11,219 nt of DNA from an uncultured Micrococcales bacterium. Lineage in GTDB: Bacteria > Actinomycetota > Actinomycetes > Actinomycetales > Microbacteriaceae. The notes under the pieces were generated by a model. The model was not told the origin of the DNA and ran no database searches. It saw only the letters and a program-made list of their open reading frames with translations. This document shows positions 1 through 9,057 of this stretch, piece after piece. The stretch is taken from NCBI GenBank assembly GCA_903820955.1, contig CAIJJH010000193.1, forward strand, positions 1 through 11,219. The letters run 5' to 3'. Each line of letters starts with the position of its first letter. Within the stretch, counting starts at the first letter, position 1. The position numbers were made by a program, and so were the translations under genes.

Positions 1-980
1 CGGCGGTCTGCTGGCTTCTCAGGCAGACTAGCGCGAATCTGTTCGATCAGCTCTTTGGAAGGCTGAACCGGAACCAGGTCTGGTTCAGGAAAATAGCGGT
101 AATCGTCGGCGTCAGACTTAGGCCTACCGGCCGAGGTGATGCCGCGGTCTTCGTGCCAGTGGCGGGTTTCTTGAGTGATTGTGCCACCGTTTGCAAGGAT
201 GTGAGCTTGACGCTGGATCTCGTAACGAACCGTTCGTTCGATTGAGCGAAGCGAGTTGACATTCTTGGTTTCGGTGCGAGTGCCGAGCTTTTCTTGGCCG
301 TGAGGGCGAATCGAAACGTTTGCGTCGCAACGCACGTTACCGCGCTCCATGCGGGCGTCTGAGACTCCCAGCGCCTTGACAATCTCGCGGATGCTGCGCA
401 CGTAGGCTGCGGCTAGCTCAGGAGCCTCGGCGCCAGCGCCATAAACAGGCTTGGTGACGATTTCGACCAGTGGAACACCGGCACGGTTGTAGTCAACCAG
501 CGAGTATTCGGCTCCCTGAATGCGCCCGGTGTTGCCGCCGATGTGAGTCAGTTTGCCGGCGTCTTCCTCCATGTGGGCACGCTCGATGTCAACGGTGTAA
601 ACCGCACCGCTTGGAACCTCGATGTCGATGGTTCCTTCGAAAGCGATCGGCTCGTCGTACTGCGAGGTCTGAAAGTTCTTGGCAAGGTCTGGGTAAAAGT
701 AGTTCTTGCGAGAGAACCGACCGTTCGGCGCGATTTCGCAACCGAGGGCCAAACCAATCGCAATACTCGACTCAACAGCCTTGCGGTTTACCGCAGGAAG
801 TGAGCCAGGCAGGCCGATGCAGATCGGGCAAACGTTGGTGTTTGGCTCGTCGCCAAAGTCGTTGCGGCAGCCGCAAAACATCTTGGTGTTGGTGTTGAGT
901 TCGACGTGAACCTCGAGACCGATTACGACCTCAAACTTTTCGAGAGCCAACTCGTAGTTCATAAGTTCTGCTTTAGCCAC
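1..980 (-). CDS. gatB: Asp/Glu-tRNA amidotransferase subunit B (GatB), 3' end cut by the window
   Basis: GatB is the tRNA-binding and kinase subunit of the GatCAB amidotransferase. It phosphorylates the side chain of Glu on tRNA(Gln) (or Asp on tRNA(Asn)), which is then amidated with ammonia from GatA. About 326 codons are present, against roughly 480-500 in the family, so the C-terminal helical and YqeY-like tail lies off the left edge. The N-terminal family signature [20 protein letters not shown] is readable at residues 17-36. A probable zinc site follows as C36-x-C38 and C51-x2-C54, then the LPGSLP motif. Later conserved blocks include [29 protein letters not shown] and DANVSIRP. The chosen start is GTG at 980, two bases after the gatA stop; it gives the N-terminus usual for actinobacterial GatB. 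An ATG at 962, six codons in, is possible. Reading is open to base 1 with no frameshift. Last gene of the gatC-gatA-gatB operon in view. Confidence 0.96.
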   Translation of the reverse strand, partial: MAKAELMNYELALEKFEVVIGLEVHVELNTNTKMFCGCRNDFGDEPNTNVCPICIGLPGSLPAVNRKAVESSIAIGLALGCEIAPNGRFSRKNYFYPDLAKNFQTSQYDEPIAFEGTIDIEVPSGAVYTVDIERAHMEEDAGKLTHIGGNTGRIQGAEYSLVDYNRAGVPLVEIVTKPVYGAGAEAPELAAAYVRSIREIVKALGVSDARMERGNVRCDANVSIRPHGQEKLGTRTETKNVNSLRSIERTVRYEIQRQAHILANGGTITQETRHWHEDRGITSAGRPKSDADDYRYFPEPDLVPVQPSKELIEQIRASLPEKPADR

Positions 981-982
981 GA

Positions 983-2488
983 TTAAGCACCAGCCTTTAC
1001 CTCTGGAGCGAAATCAATCATTCGCTTGCCCCAGACGCCTTCTTGTAGAGCCTCGAGAGCGGCACCGATTGCGTAGAGGCGTTTGTCTTCACGAGCCGGA
1101 GCCAGCAGCTGAATGCCCGAAGGTAGCCCGTCTTCGCTGGCCAAGCCGTTAGGGATCGAGATACCAGGGGTCCCGGCCAGGTTCGCAGGGATCGTCGCGA
1201 TGTCGTTCAGGTACATTGCAAGCGGGTCTTCGAGCTTCTCGCCAAACTTGAACGCCGTGGTCGGCGCGGTTGGCGAAACCAGGACGTCGGCCTTCTCGAA
1301 CGCGGCGGCGAAGTCGCGCTGAATTAGGGTGCGAACCTTTTGTGCGCTGCCGTAGTAGGCGTCGTAGTAGCCGCTCGAGAGGGCGTAGGTGCCGAGAATG
1401 ATGCGGCGCTTGACTTCTGGGCCGAAGCCGGCCTCGCGGGTGGCTGCCATGACTCGCTCGATGGTTGGGTTGCCCTCTGGGGTAACCCGCATACCGAAGC
1501 GAACGCTGTCGAACTTTGCTAGGTTGCTAGAAGCTTCGGCAGGAAGAATCAGGTAGTAGGCGGCGATTGCGTATTCGAAGGATGGGCAAGAAACCTCGAC
1601 GATCTCGGCTCCGGCTTTCACCATGAGCTCAAGGCTTTCGTTGAATAGCGCTTTAACGCCTGGCTGGAAGCCTTCGCCGCTCAGTTCTTTGATCACACCA
1701 ACGCGGACGCCCTTGAGCGAACCGCTCTTGGCCGCCTCGACCATCGAACCCAGAGACTCGGGCAGTGAGGTGGAGTCGTGCTTGTCATAACCGGTGATGA
1801 CGTCGCTCAGGAGCGCTGCATCTAGAACATTGCGCGCAACCGGGCCAATCTGGTCGAGCGATGAGGCTAGGGCGATCAAGCCGTAGCGCGAAACTGCGCC
1901 GTAGGTCGGCTTTACGCCAACGGTTCCAGTGACGGCCGCCGGAAAGCGGATCGAACCACCGGTGTCTGAGCCAATGGCTAGAGGAGCCAGGAAGCCGGCA
2001 ACTGCCGAGGACGAGCCTCCGCCAGAGCCACCTGGGATTCGGTCGGTGTCCCATGGGTTGCGGCTGGGGCCGTATGCCGAAAACTCCGTTGACGAACCCA
2101 TCGCGAATTCGTCGAGGTTGGTCTTGCCGAGAATCGGCATCATTTCTTCACGAAGAAGCTTGACCACGGTTGCGTCGTACTGGGGAATCCAGCCCTCGAG
2201 AATCTTCGAGCCAGCGGTGGTCGGCGCATCGGTCGTGGTCAGGTTGTCTTTGACCGCGATTGGCAGACCGGCTAGCTTTGGCAACTTTTCGCCAGCGGCA
2301 CGCTTTCGGTCAACCTCGGCAGCGGTTGCGAGTGCCTCTTTCGTGTTCACGTGGAGGAACGAGTTCAGCAGCGGGTTCAGCTTCTCGATTCGGTCGAGAA
2401 AAGCCTGGGTGAGTTCGACCGAGGTAACCTCACCGGACTGAAGAAGTTCGACCAGCTCGCTGGCATTTCTTTTCACTAGCTCGCTCAT
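983..2488 (-). CDS. gatA: Asp/Glu-tRNA amidotransferase subunit A (GatA)
   Basis: GatA is the glutaminase of GatCAB: an amidase-signature enzyme that frees ammonia from glutamine and passes it to GatB for transamidation of mischarged tRNA in the cytoplasm. It has 501 residues, normal for the family (about 480-510). The amidase-signature catalytic triad is visible: K80 in LPIAVKDN, the cis-Ser S155 in the glycine/serine-rich stretch [12 protein letters not shown], and the nucleophile S179 in [13 protein letters not shown]. The spacing is the same as in characterised GatA (about K79/S154/S178). The N-terminal helical part (about 1-65) and C-terminal PLx[19 protein letters not shown] and [10 protein letters not shown] blocks are intact. 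The start is ATG at 2488, two bases after the gatC stop. Only a weak purine stretch (GAAGAG) precedes it, so translational coupling to gatC is likely. No odd residues seen. Confidence 0.98.
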   Translation of the reverse strand: MSELVKRNASELVELLQSGEVTSVELTQAFLDRIEKLNPLLNSFLHVNTKEALATAAEVDRKRAAGEKLPKLAGLPIAVKDNLTTTDAPTTAGSKILEGWIPQYDATVVKLLREEMMPILGKTNLDEFAMGSSTEFSAYGPSRNPWDTDRIPGGSGGGSSSAVAGFLAPLAIGSDTGGSIRFPAAVTGTVGVKPTYGAVSRYGLIALASSLDQIGPVARNVLDAALLSDVITGYDKHDSTSLPESLGSMVEAAKSGSLKGVRVGVIKELSGEGFQPGVKALFNESLELMVKAGAEIVEVSCPSFEYAIAAYYLILPAEASSNLAKFDSVRFGMRVTPEGNPTIERVMAATREAGFGPEVKRRIILGTYALSSGYYDAYYGSAQKVRTLIQRDFAAAFEKADVLVSPTAPTTAFKFGEKLEDPLAMYLNDIATIPANLAGTPGISIPNGLASEDGLPSGIQLLAPAREDKRLYAIGAALEALQEGVWGKRMIDFAPEVKAGA

Positions 2489-2490
2489 TT

Positions 2491-2787
2491 TTACTCTTCG
2501 TCCAAAATTGCGGCGACGCGGAATCGTCCTTGGTCACTGTCTGGAGCACCAGAAAGTGCTTGTTCTTGAGTTAATGAAGGTTCAACTACGTCTTCTCGAA
2601 AAACATTTGCCATCGGAATCGGGTGGCTGGTGGCGGGCACGTCGCCGGCAACAGCGTTGTTTACGGCAGCCACCGACTCGACGATCAGGCTCAATTGTTC
2701 GGCAAACCGATCAACCTCGGCATCGGTGACTTGGATGCGTGCGAGGCTTGCCAAGTGGCGAACCAGATCGGGGGTCAATTCAGACAT
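2491..2787 (-). CDS. gatC: Asp/Glu-tRNA amidotransferase subunit C (GatC)
   Basis: GatC is the small subunit that wraps around the GatA-GatB interface and stabilises the amidotransferase. The product has 98 residues, the usual GatC size. Family landmarks are the N-terminal helix with [17 protein letters not shown] (about 8-24), the helix with [14 protein letters not shown], the proline-rich connector with a conserved [16 protein letters not shown] segment, and the C-terminal [12 protein letters not shown] tail. I chose ATG at 2787 because AGGAAG lies 7 bases upstream and because MSELT is the usual GatC N-terminus. An in-frame upstream start at 2826 would add 13 residues that look nothing like GatC. 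First gene of the gatCAB operon, divergent from the DivIVA-like gene at 2928; its promoter must lie in the 140-base spacer. Confidence 0.97.
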   Translation of the reverse strand: MSELTPDLVRHLASLARIQVTDAEVDRFAEQLSLIVESVAAVNNAVAGDVPATSHPIPMANVFREDVVEPSLTQEQALSGAPDSDQGRFRVAAILDEE

Positions 2788-2794
2788 GAATGGG

Positions 2795-2800
2795 CTTCCT
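2795..2800 (-). promoter_or_regulatory. Ribosome binding site of gatC
   Basis: The minus strand reads AGGAAG here, 7 bases before ATG at 2787. It supports the short start over the in-frame start at 2826. Confidence 0.7.
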
Positions 2801-2825
2801 AAAGCGTTACAGAGGCAATGCAACA

Positions 2826-2877
2826 AGTCTAACTAAATAGTTCCCCCCTGATGATTTTGGGGGAAAACCACTAAGAT
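2826..2877. promoter_or_regulatory. Possible divergent promoters of gatC and the DivIVA-like gene
   Basis: The 140-base spacer must hold promoters for both directions. On the plus strand TAAGAT (2872-2877) could be a -10 element, with TGATGA (2849-2854) 17 bases upstream as a poor -35. On the minus strand TAGACT (2831 down to 2826) could be a -10 element, again exactly 17 bases from the same hexamer read as TCATCA. The matches to TATAAT are 4 of 6 on each side and the -35 is weak, so this is a suggestion from spacing symmetry only. Confidence 0.25.
2841..2865. repeat. Perfect 7-bp inverted repeat in the divergent spacer
   Basis: TTCCCCC (2841-2847) is followed after 11 bases by its exact reverse complement GGGGGAA (2859-2865). 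It lies between the divergent genes gatC and the DivIVA-like gene. There is therefore no upstream transcript to terminate, and an operator or a structured leader is more likely than a terminator. The repeat overlaps the weak candidate -35 shared by both directions. No binding protein can be named from the sequence. Confidence 0.6.
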
Positions 2878-2916
2878 TGAGGCTTGGGGCTGTAACAAAA
2901 ATCCGAACACACCAAC

Positions 2917-2922
2917 AAGGAG
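2917..2922 (+). promoter_or_regulatory. Ribosome binding site deciding a TTG start
   Basis: AAGGAG sits 5 bases before TTG at 2928. This fixes the start of the DivIVA-like gene and argues against the upstream in-frame TTG at 2877, which has no comparable site. Confidence 0.85.
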
Positions 2923-2927
2923 CAACG

Positions 2928-3968
2928 TTGGAAGACGAGAACTTTTCACTAGAAATGCGCGGCTACAAGCGCGAAGAAGTCGATCGCGTACTAGCCGAAC
3001 TTCGTGCCGAACTCGAGCACGTCCGTGACTACAACTACACCGCCTCTGCCGAATCCGAGCAGCTCAAGGCCGAAGTTGAGACTCTCAAGCGCAAAAAGAC
3101 CTCCCCCGGCTACGCAGAGCTAGGCGCCCAGTTCGAGCAGACCCTGCGCCTCGCCGAAGAGCAGGCCAAGAAGCTAATTCAGGACGCCGGCCAGGACGCC
3201 ATTCGTGTGCGCGAAACCGCCAAAGCCGAATCCGAGCAGGTTACTCGCAAGGCCCAGCAAAAAGCCGACCAGCTAATTCAGGAGGCCGAAGCCAAGCTTG
3301 CCGAAGCCAAGCTTGAGGCCGAGCGCCTGAGCACCGAGATCTTGAACACCGCAAAGAACCGTGAATCCGAGGCTCTTGAAAAGATCGGCACCGCTCAGCG
3401 CGAAGCCGGCGCGATCAAGTCGGAGGGTGAGCGTTACGCCGCGGAACTTCGCGCACAGGTTCACCGCGAGACCGAAGAAGCTCGTGCACTTGCCACCGAA
3501 CTAAGTCAGCGCACCGCCCAGGCTCGCGTCGAACTCGAAGCAGAGCTCAAAACCAAGCGTGACGAGGGCGAGCAAGAGGGTCTGCGCATGTATCAGGCCG
3601 CCGTTGCTCAGGCTCAGCAGATCACCGATGAAGCAAACGCCAACTTCACCGACGCCTCAAACCGTGCTTCTGAGCTCCTAACCGAAGCCGACCGCATTTC
3701 GCGTGAGAGTCAGATTCAGGCAAACACCCTGCTCGAAGATTCTCAGCGAACCGCAACCAACCTCATCAACCAGTCGCGTCGTCGCGCCGAGATGCTCAGC
3801 CGCAAGGCAGAAACTTTTGCAAACAACGCGATTCGCGACAGCGAAGAGCGCCTAGCCAAAATGAAGGCAGAACGCGGCGAAATCGACGAGTTCCTAACCT
3901 CTCTGAAGTCGCTCATGTCGACCGAAAGCATGGTTGCTGCCGACGAAAACTCGGCGAGCGAGAAGTAG
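2928..3968 (+). CDS. DivIVA-like coiled-coil protein, paralogue of the gene at 10817
   Basis: A 346-residue, highly charged, Ala/Glu/Arg-rich protein with no membrane segment or signal peptide. The N-terminus carries the short motif R11-G12-Y13 followed by EEVDRVL, which resembles the membrane/pole-targeting domain of DivIVA/Wag31 and of Streptomyces Scy-type scaffold proteins. It lacks the full LTPxD...F start of canonical Wag31. A first coiled coil (about 17-57) is broken at P60 (SPGYAELG). The rest is almost continuous helix with an 11-residue period: Ala at 76, 87, 98, 109, 120, 131 and 142, and again at 243, 254, 265, 276, 287 and 298. The C-terminal 20 residues are acidic and probably disordered. 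The TTG start has a strong ribosome binding site. The gene is divergent from gatC and converges on ligA with 5 bases between stops. A role as a cytoskeletal scaffold in polar growth or division is inference; it could instead be a more general filament-forming protein. Confidence 0.85.
   Translation: MEDENFSLEMRGYKREEVDRVLAELRAELEHVRDYNYTASAESEQLKAEVETLKRKKTSPGYAELGAQFEQTLRLAEEQAKKLIQDAGQDAIRVRETAKAESEQVTRKAQQKADQLIQEAEAKLAEAKLEAERLSTEILNTAKNRESEALEKIGTAQREAGAIKSEGERYAAELRAQVHRETEEARALATELSQRTAQARVELEAELKTKRDEGEQEGLRMYQAAVAQAQQITDEANANFTDASNRASELLTEADRISRESQIQANTLLEDSQRTATNLINQSRRRAEMLSRKAETFANNAIRDSEERLAKMKAERGEIDEFLTSLKSLMSTESMVAADENSASEK
3285..3314 (+). repeat. Two tandem copies of a 15-base unit inside the coiled-coil gene
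   Basis: GCCGAAGCCAAGCTT occurs at 3285-3299 and, with no mismatch, at 3300-3314, encoding AEAKLAEAKL. The identical codons suggest a recent slippage duplication within an Ala/Glu-rich helix. The unit is 5 residues long, so it is not a whole 11-residue helix repeat. Confidence 0.9.
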
Positions 3969-3973
3969 TTTCT

Positions 3974-7110
<3,137 letters not shown>

Positions 7111-7112
7111 AA

Positions 7113-8222
7113 CTAAATTTTACGCGCGGTAGCGACAACCTTGGGCAGTGCCTCGGCGAGCGCTTTTACGTCTTCGGCCGTGGTTTGCGGGCCAAATGAC
7201 ACTCGAAGCGCACTCGAAGCCTCGGCTTCGCTAAATCCCATCGCCAGAAGCACATGCGAGGCTCTCGCCACTCCAGCCGTGCAGGCCGAGCCGTTTGACA
7301 CCTCAATTTCGGCTTGGTCGAGCAAAAATAGCAGGGAATCGCCCGGGCAGCCCTCGAAAGTGAAGTTGAGGATGTTTGGTATGCCCTGTGAGGCGCCACG
7401 AGTGAGGTTTCCGAGCGGCGTGATTAGTTTTACGGCGAGCGCTTCTAACCCCGTGTAATCGGGTTGTGGCGTCTCTGCGGCCACTGCTAGCGCTAGGGCA
7501 CCTGCGGCGTCCATGGTTCCGGCTCTGAAGCCACGCTCTTGGCCCCCACCGTGCAGTAGTGGCACGACTTTGGTGGCTCTCGAGACGATTAGTGCCCCAG
7601 TGCCAACTGGCCCACCTAGCTTGTGGCCGGTGAGCGCCATGGTGGCAAGCCCCGATTCTGCGAAGTTGGTTGGCATGTGACCGAAGGCTGCCACGGCATC
7701 GGAGTGAACTGGCACTCCGTACTTGGCGGCGAGCGCGGTCACCTCGTGGATCGGCGTAACTATTCCGGTCTCGTTGTTTACCCACATCAGCGCTATCAGT
7801 GCGGTTTCGGCTGAGCGCTCCTCTAAGACTTTGGAGAGCTCGTCCATTTCGATTTGACCGTCACGGTTCAGTTTCAGCCAGTGAACCTCGGCTCCCTGAG
7901 TCTCTAGGTATTCCACCGCGTCTAATACCGCGTGGTGCTCGGCGGCGGTTGTGATGATCAGGTTTCCGGCTCGCTCAGCAAAAAGGCCCTTGATCGCGAG
8001 ATTGTTGGATTCTGTGCCACCTGAGGTGAATATGACTTCGTTTCGATCGCAGTGCGCAACCTTGGCCAGGCGCTCACGTGCGCCTTCGAGAATCGCTCTA
8101 GAGCTTTGACCACCTGAATGAATGGCCGACGGGTTACCGACCAGCTGTAGCGCCTCGGTATAGGCGTTTAGTACCTCTGGCCTAAGCGGCGAGGTTGCTG
8201 CGTGGTCTAAGTAAACTCTCAC
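7113..8222 (-). CDS. Cysteine desulfurase, NifS/IscS class (YrvO-like, probably serving MnmA)
   Basis: A PLP enzyme that takes sulfur from L-cysteine, releases alanine and holds the sulfur as a persulfide on a catalytic cysteine. It has 369 residues. Signatures: YLDHAATSP at the N-terminus; EVIFTSGGTESNN (62-74); H96 in AAEHHAV, which stacks on PLP; D175 in HSDAVAAFGH; the PLP lysine K201 in LTGHKLGGP; GGGQERGFRAGT (225-236); and the catalytic C314 in the class I loop SNGSACTAGVARASHVL. It is shorter than E. coli IscS (404) and lacks that protein's C-terminal IscU-binding extension. In size and context it resembles Bacillus YrvO, which is known to work with the MnmA encoded next to it. No IscU/SufU gene is in the window. 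The start is GTG at 8222, 13 bases after the previous stop, with purine-rich AGGCTGAGAG just upstream. A more general role in Fe-S cluster supply is not excluded. Confidence 0.94.
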   Translation of the reverse strand: MRVYLDHAATSPLRPEVLNAYTEALQLVGNPSAIHSGGQSSRAILEGARERLAKVAHCDRNEVIFTSGGTESNNLAIKGLFAERAGNLIITTAAEHHAVLDAVEYLETQGAEVHWLKLNRDGQIEMDELSKVLEERSAETALIALMWVNNETGIVTPIHEVTALAAKYGVPVHSDAVAAFGHMPTNFAESGLATMALTGHKLGGPVGTGALIVSRATKVVPLLHGGGQERGFRAGTMDAAGALALAVAAETPQPDYTGLEALAVKLITPLGNLTRGASQGIPNILNFTFEGCPGDSLLFLLDQAEIEVSNGSACTAGVARASHVLLAMGFSEAEASSALRVSFGPQTTAEDVKALAEALPKVVATARKI

Positions 8223-8235
8223 GCTCTCAGCCTAA

Positions 8236-9057
8236 TCAGTAGAGCAGATTGGTCAGGCTCTTGCGAGCTGTTACTACCTCGGGCGTAGAGGTCCCGGCGA
8301 CTTCAAACAGCTCAAGCAATTGAGCCTTGATTTGGTCGCTCTTGGACACCTCGAATTCGGCTAGCAGGAGTGCGAAACAAGCCTCGAACTGGCCCAGGGT
8401 TGCCAGTAAGTCTGCTCGAACGTTCACCGGGCTGGTTGGGTCCTCGAGAAGAGAGCCCGGCAAGTCGATGGTGCGAATCATGAGGTTGACCTGAGCTAGA
8501 CCCGCGTTGAATTCGATATCGCGAGGGTTTTCGGCCAGGGCTTCGGAGTAAATCTTTTTGGCGGCGTCCAAGTTACCCGCTGCGATTGCCTCGTATGCCT
8601 TCTCCATGACCGGATTCACCGGAGCGCCTTGGCCAATGGTCACAAAACCCTTTAGTCCATTGGATGCGGCGGCATCGAGCAACTTAGCGACGAATCTCTC
8701 GACTTCGGCGCTTTCAATGTCGCCTTCAAATAGCGGGACCGGTTGACCCTTGAGCAGAGCCAGAACCACCGGAACTTGCTCTACCTTGAACGCCGCGGCA
8801 AGATCCGGGTTTAGTTGACCGTCGATTCGAACCAAAATTATTTTGCCGTTTTGCCTGCGAACGCTCGCCTCTAGCTTTTGGGCCAGCGAGTTTGCCCCGG
8901 TCGAGTGAAACTCAATTAGAACGGGGACGTGCCCAGAGAGGTCGATAATCTGGCGAATGTTCGATTCGGCGCCGACCATTACGAGATCGGTCACGTTCGC
9001 AACCGGTTCTTGGGCCTCTGCAGGCTTGATCAGCGAGGAGAGATCGATGCCCGCCAC
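8236..9057 (-). CDS. Thioredoxin-fold protein without CxxC, with a C-terminal TPR-like domain (CnoX/YbbN-like)
   Basis: A 273-residue soluble protein with no signal peptide. Residues about 25-128 read as a thioredoxin fold: VPVLIEFHSTGANSLAQKLE (44-63) takes the place of the usual VLVDFWAxWCGPC segment, then ILVRIDG, the cis-proline P96 in VEQVPVVLAL, and EGDIESAEVERFV. The redox CxxC is gone; the four aligned positions are A55-N56-S57-L58, so no disulfide chemistry is expected from this site. Residues about 150-273 are helical, with AIAAGNLDAAKKIYSEALAENP (20 or so residues from about 158) resembling a TPR unit. The architecture matches the CnoX/YbbN family, a holdase co-chaperone in E. coli. 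A chaperone role here is inference. The GTG start at 9057 shares its first base with the stop of the upstream gene, and AGGAG lies 6 bases before it. Confidence 0.85.
   Translation of the reverse strand: MAGIDLSSLIKPAEAQEPVANVTDLVMVGAESNIRQIIDLSGHVPVLIEFHSTGANSLAQKLEASVRRQNGKIILVRIDGQLNPDLAAAFKVEQVPVVLALLKGQPVPLFEGDIESAEVERFVAKLLDAAASNGLKGFVTIGQGAPVNPVMEKAYEAIAAGNLDAAKKIYSEALAENPRDIEFNAGLAQVNLMIRTIDLPGSLLEDPTSPVNVRADLLATLGQFEACFALLLAEFEVSKSDQIKAQLLELFEVAGTSTPEVVTARKSLTNLLY

Noticed and set aside
470-898. Plus-strand 142-residue open frame opposite gatB
   Set aside because: It is Arg/Cys/Ser-rich with no motif and lies entirely on the reverse of a well-conserved coding region.
1929-2441. Plus-strand 170-residue open frame opposite gatA
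   Set aside because: Composition is that of an antisense shadow of gatA; no family resemblance or ribosome binding site was found.
2788-2826. A 13-residue N-terminal extension of GatC from 2826
   Set aside because: The extra residues are unlike any GatC, and AGGAAG lies 7 bases before ATG 2787.
2836-2848. GGAAC on the minus strand as a SigH/SigR-type -35 element for gatC
   Set aside because: The nearest GTT is about 15 bases downstream, too close for the usual spacing, and no other feature supports an ECF promoter.
2841-2865. The TTCCCCC/GGGGGAA repeat as a transcription terminator
   Set aside because: It lies between two divergent genes, so no transcript arrives there to be ended. Four T's occur only in the loop and on the minus-strand side.
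2877-2927. A 17-residue N-terminal extension of the DivIVA-like protein from TTG at 2877
   Set aside because: It has no ribosome binding site, whereas AAGGAG sits 5 bases before TTG 2928. The shorter form also aligns its RGY motif with the paralogue.
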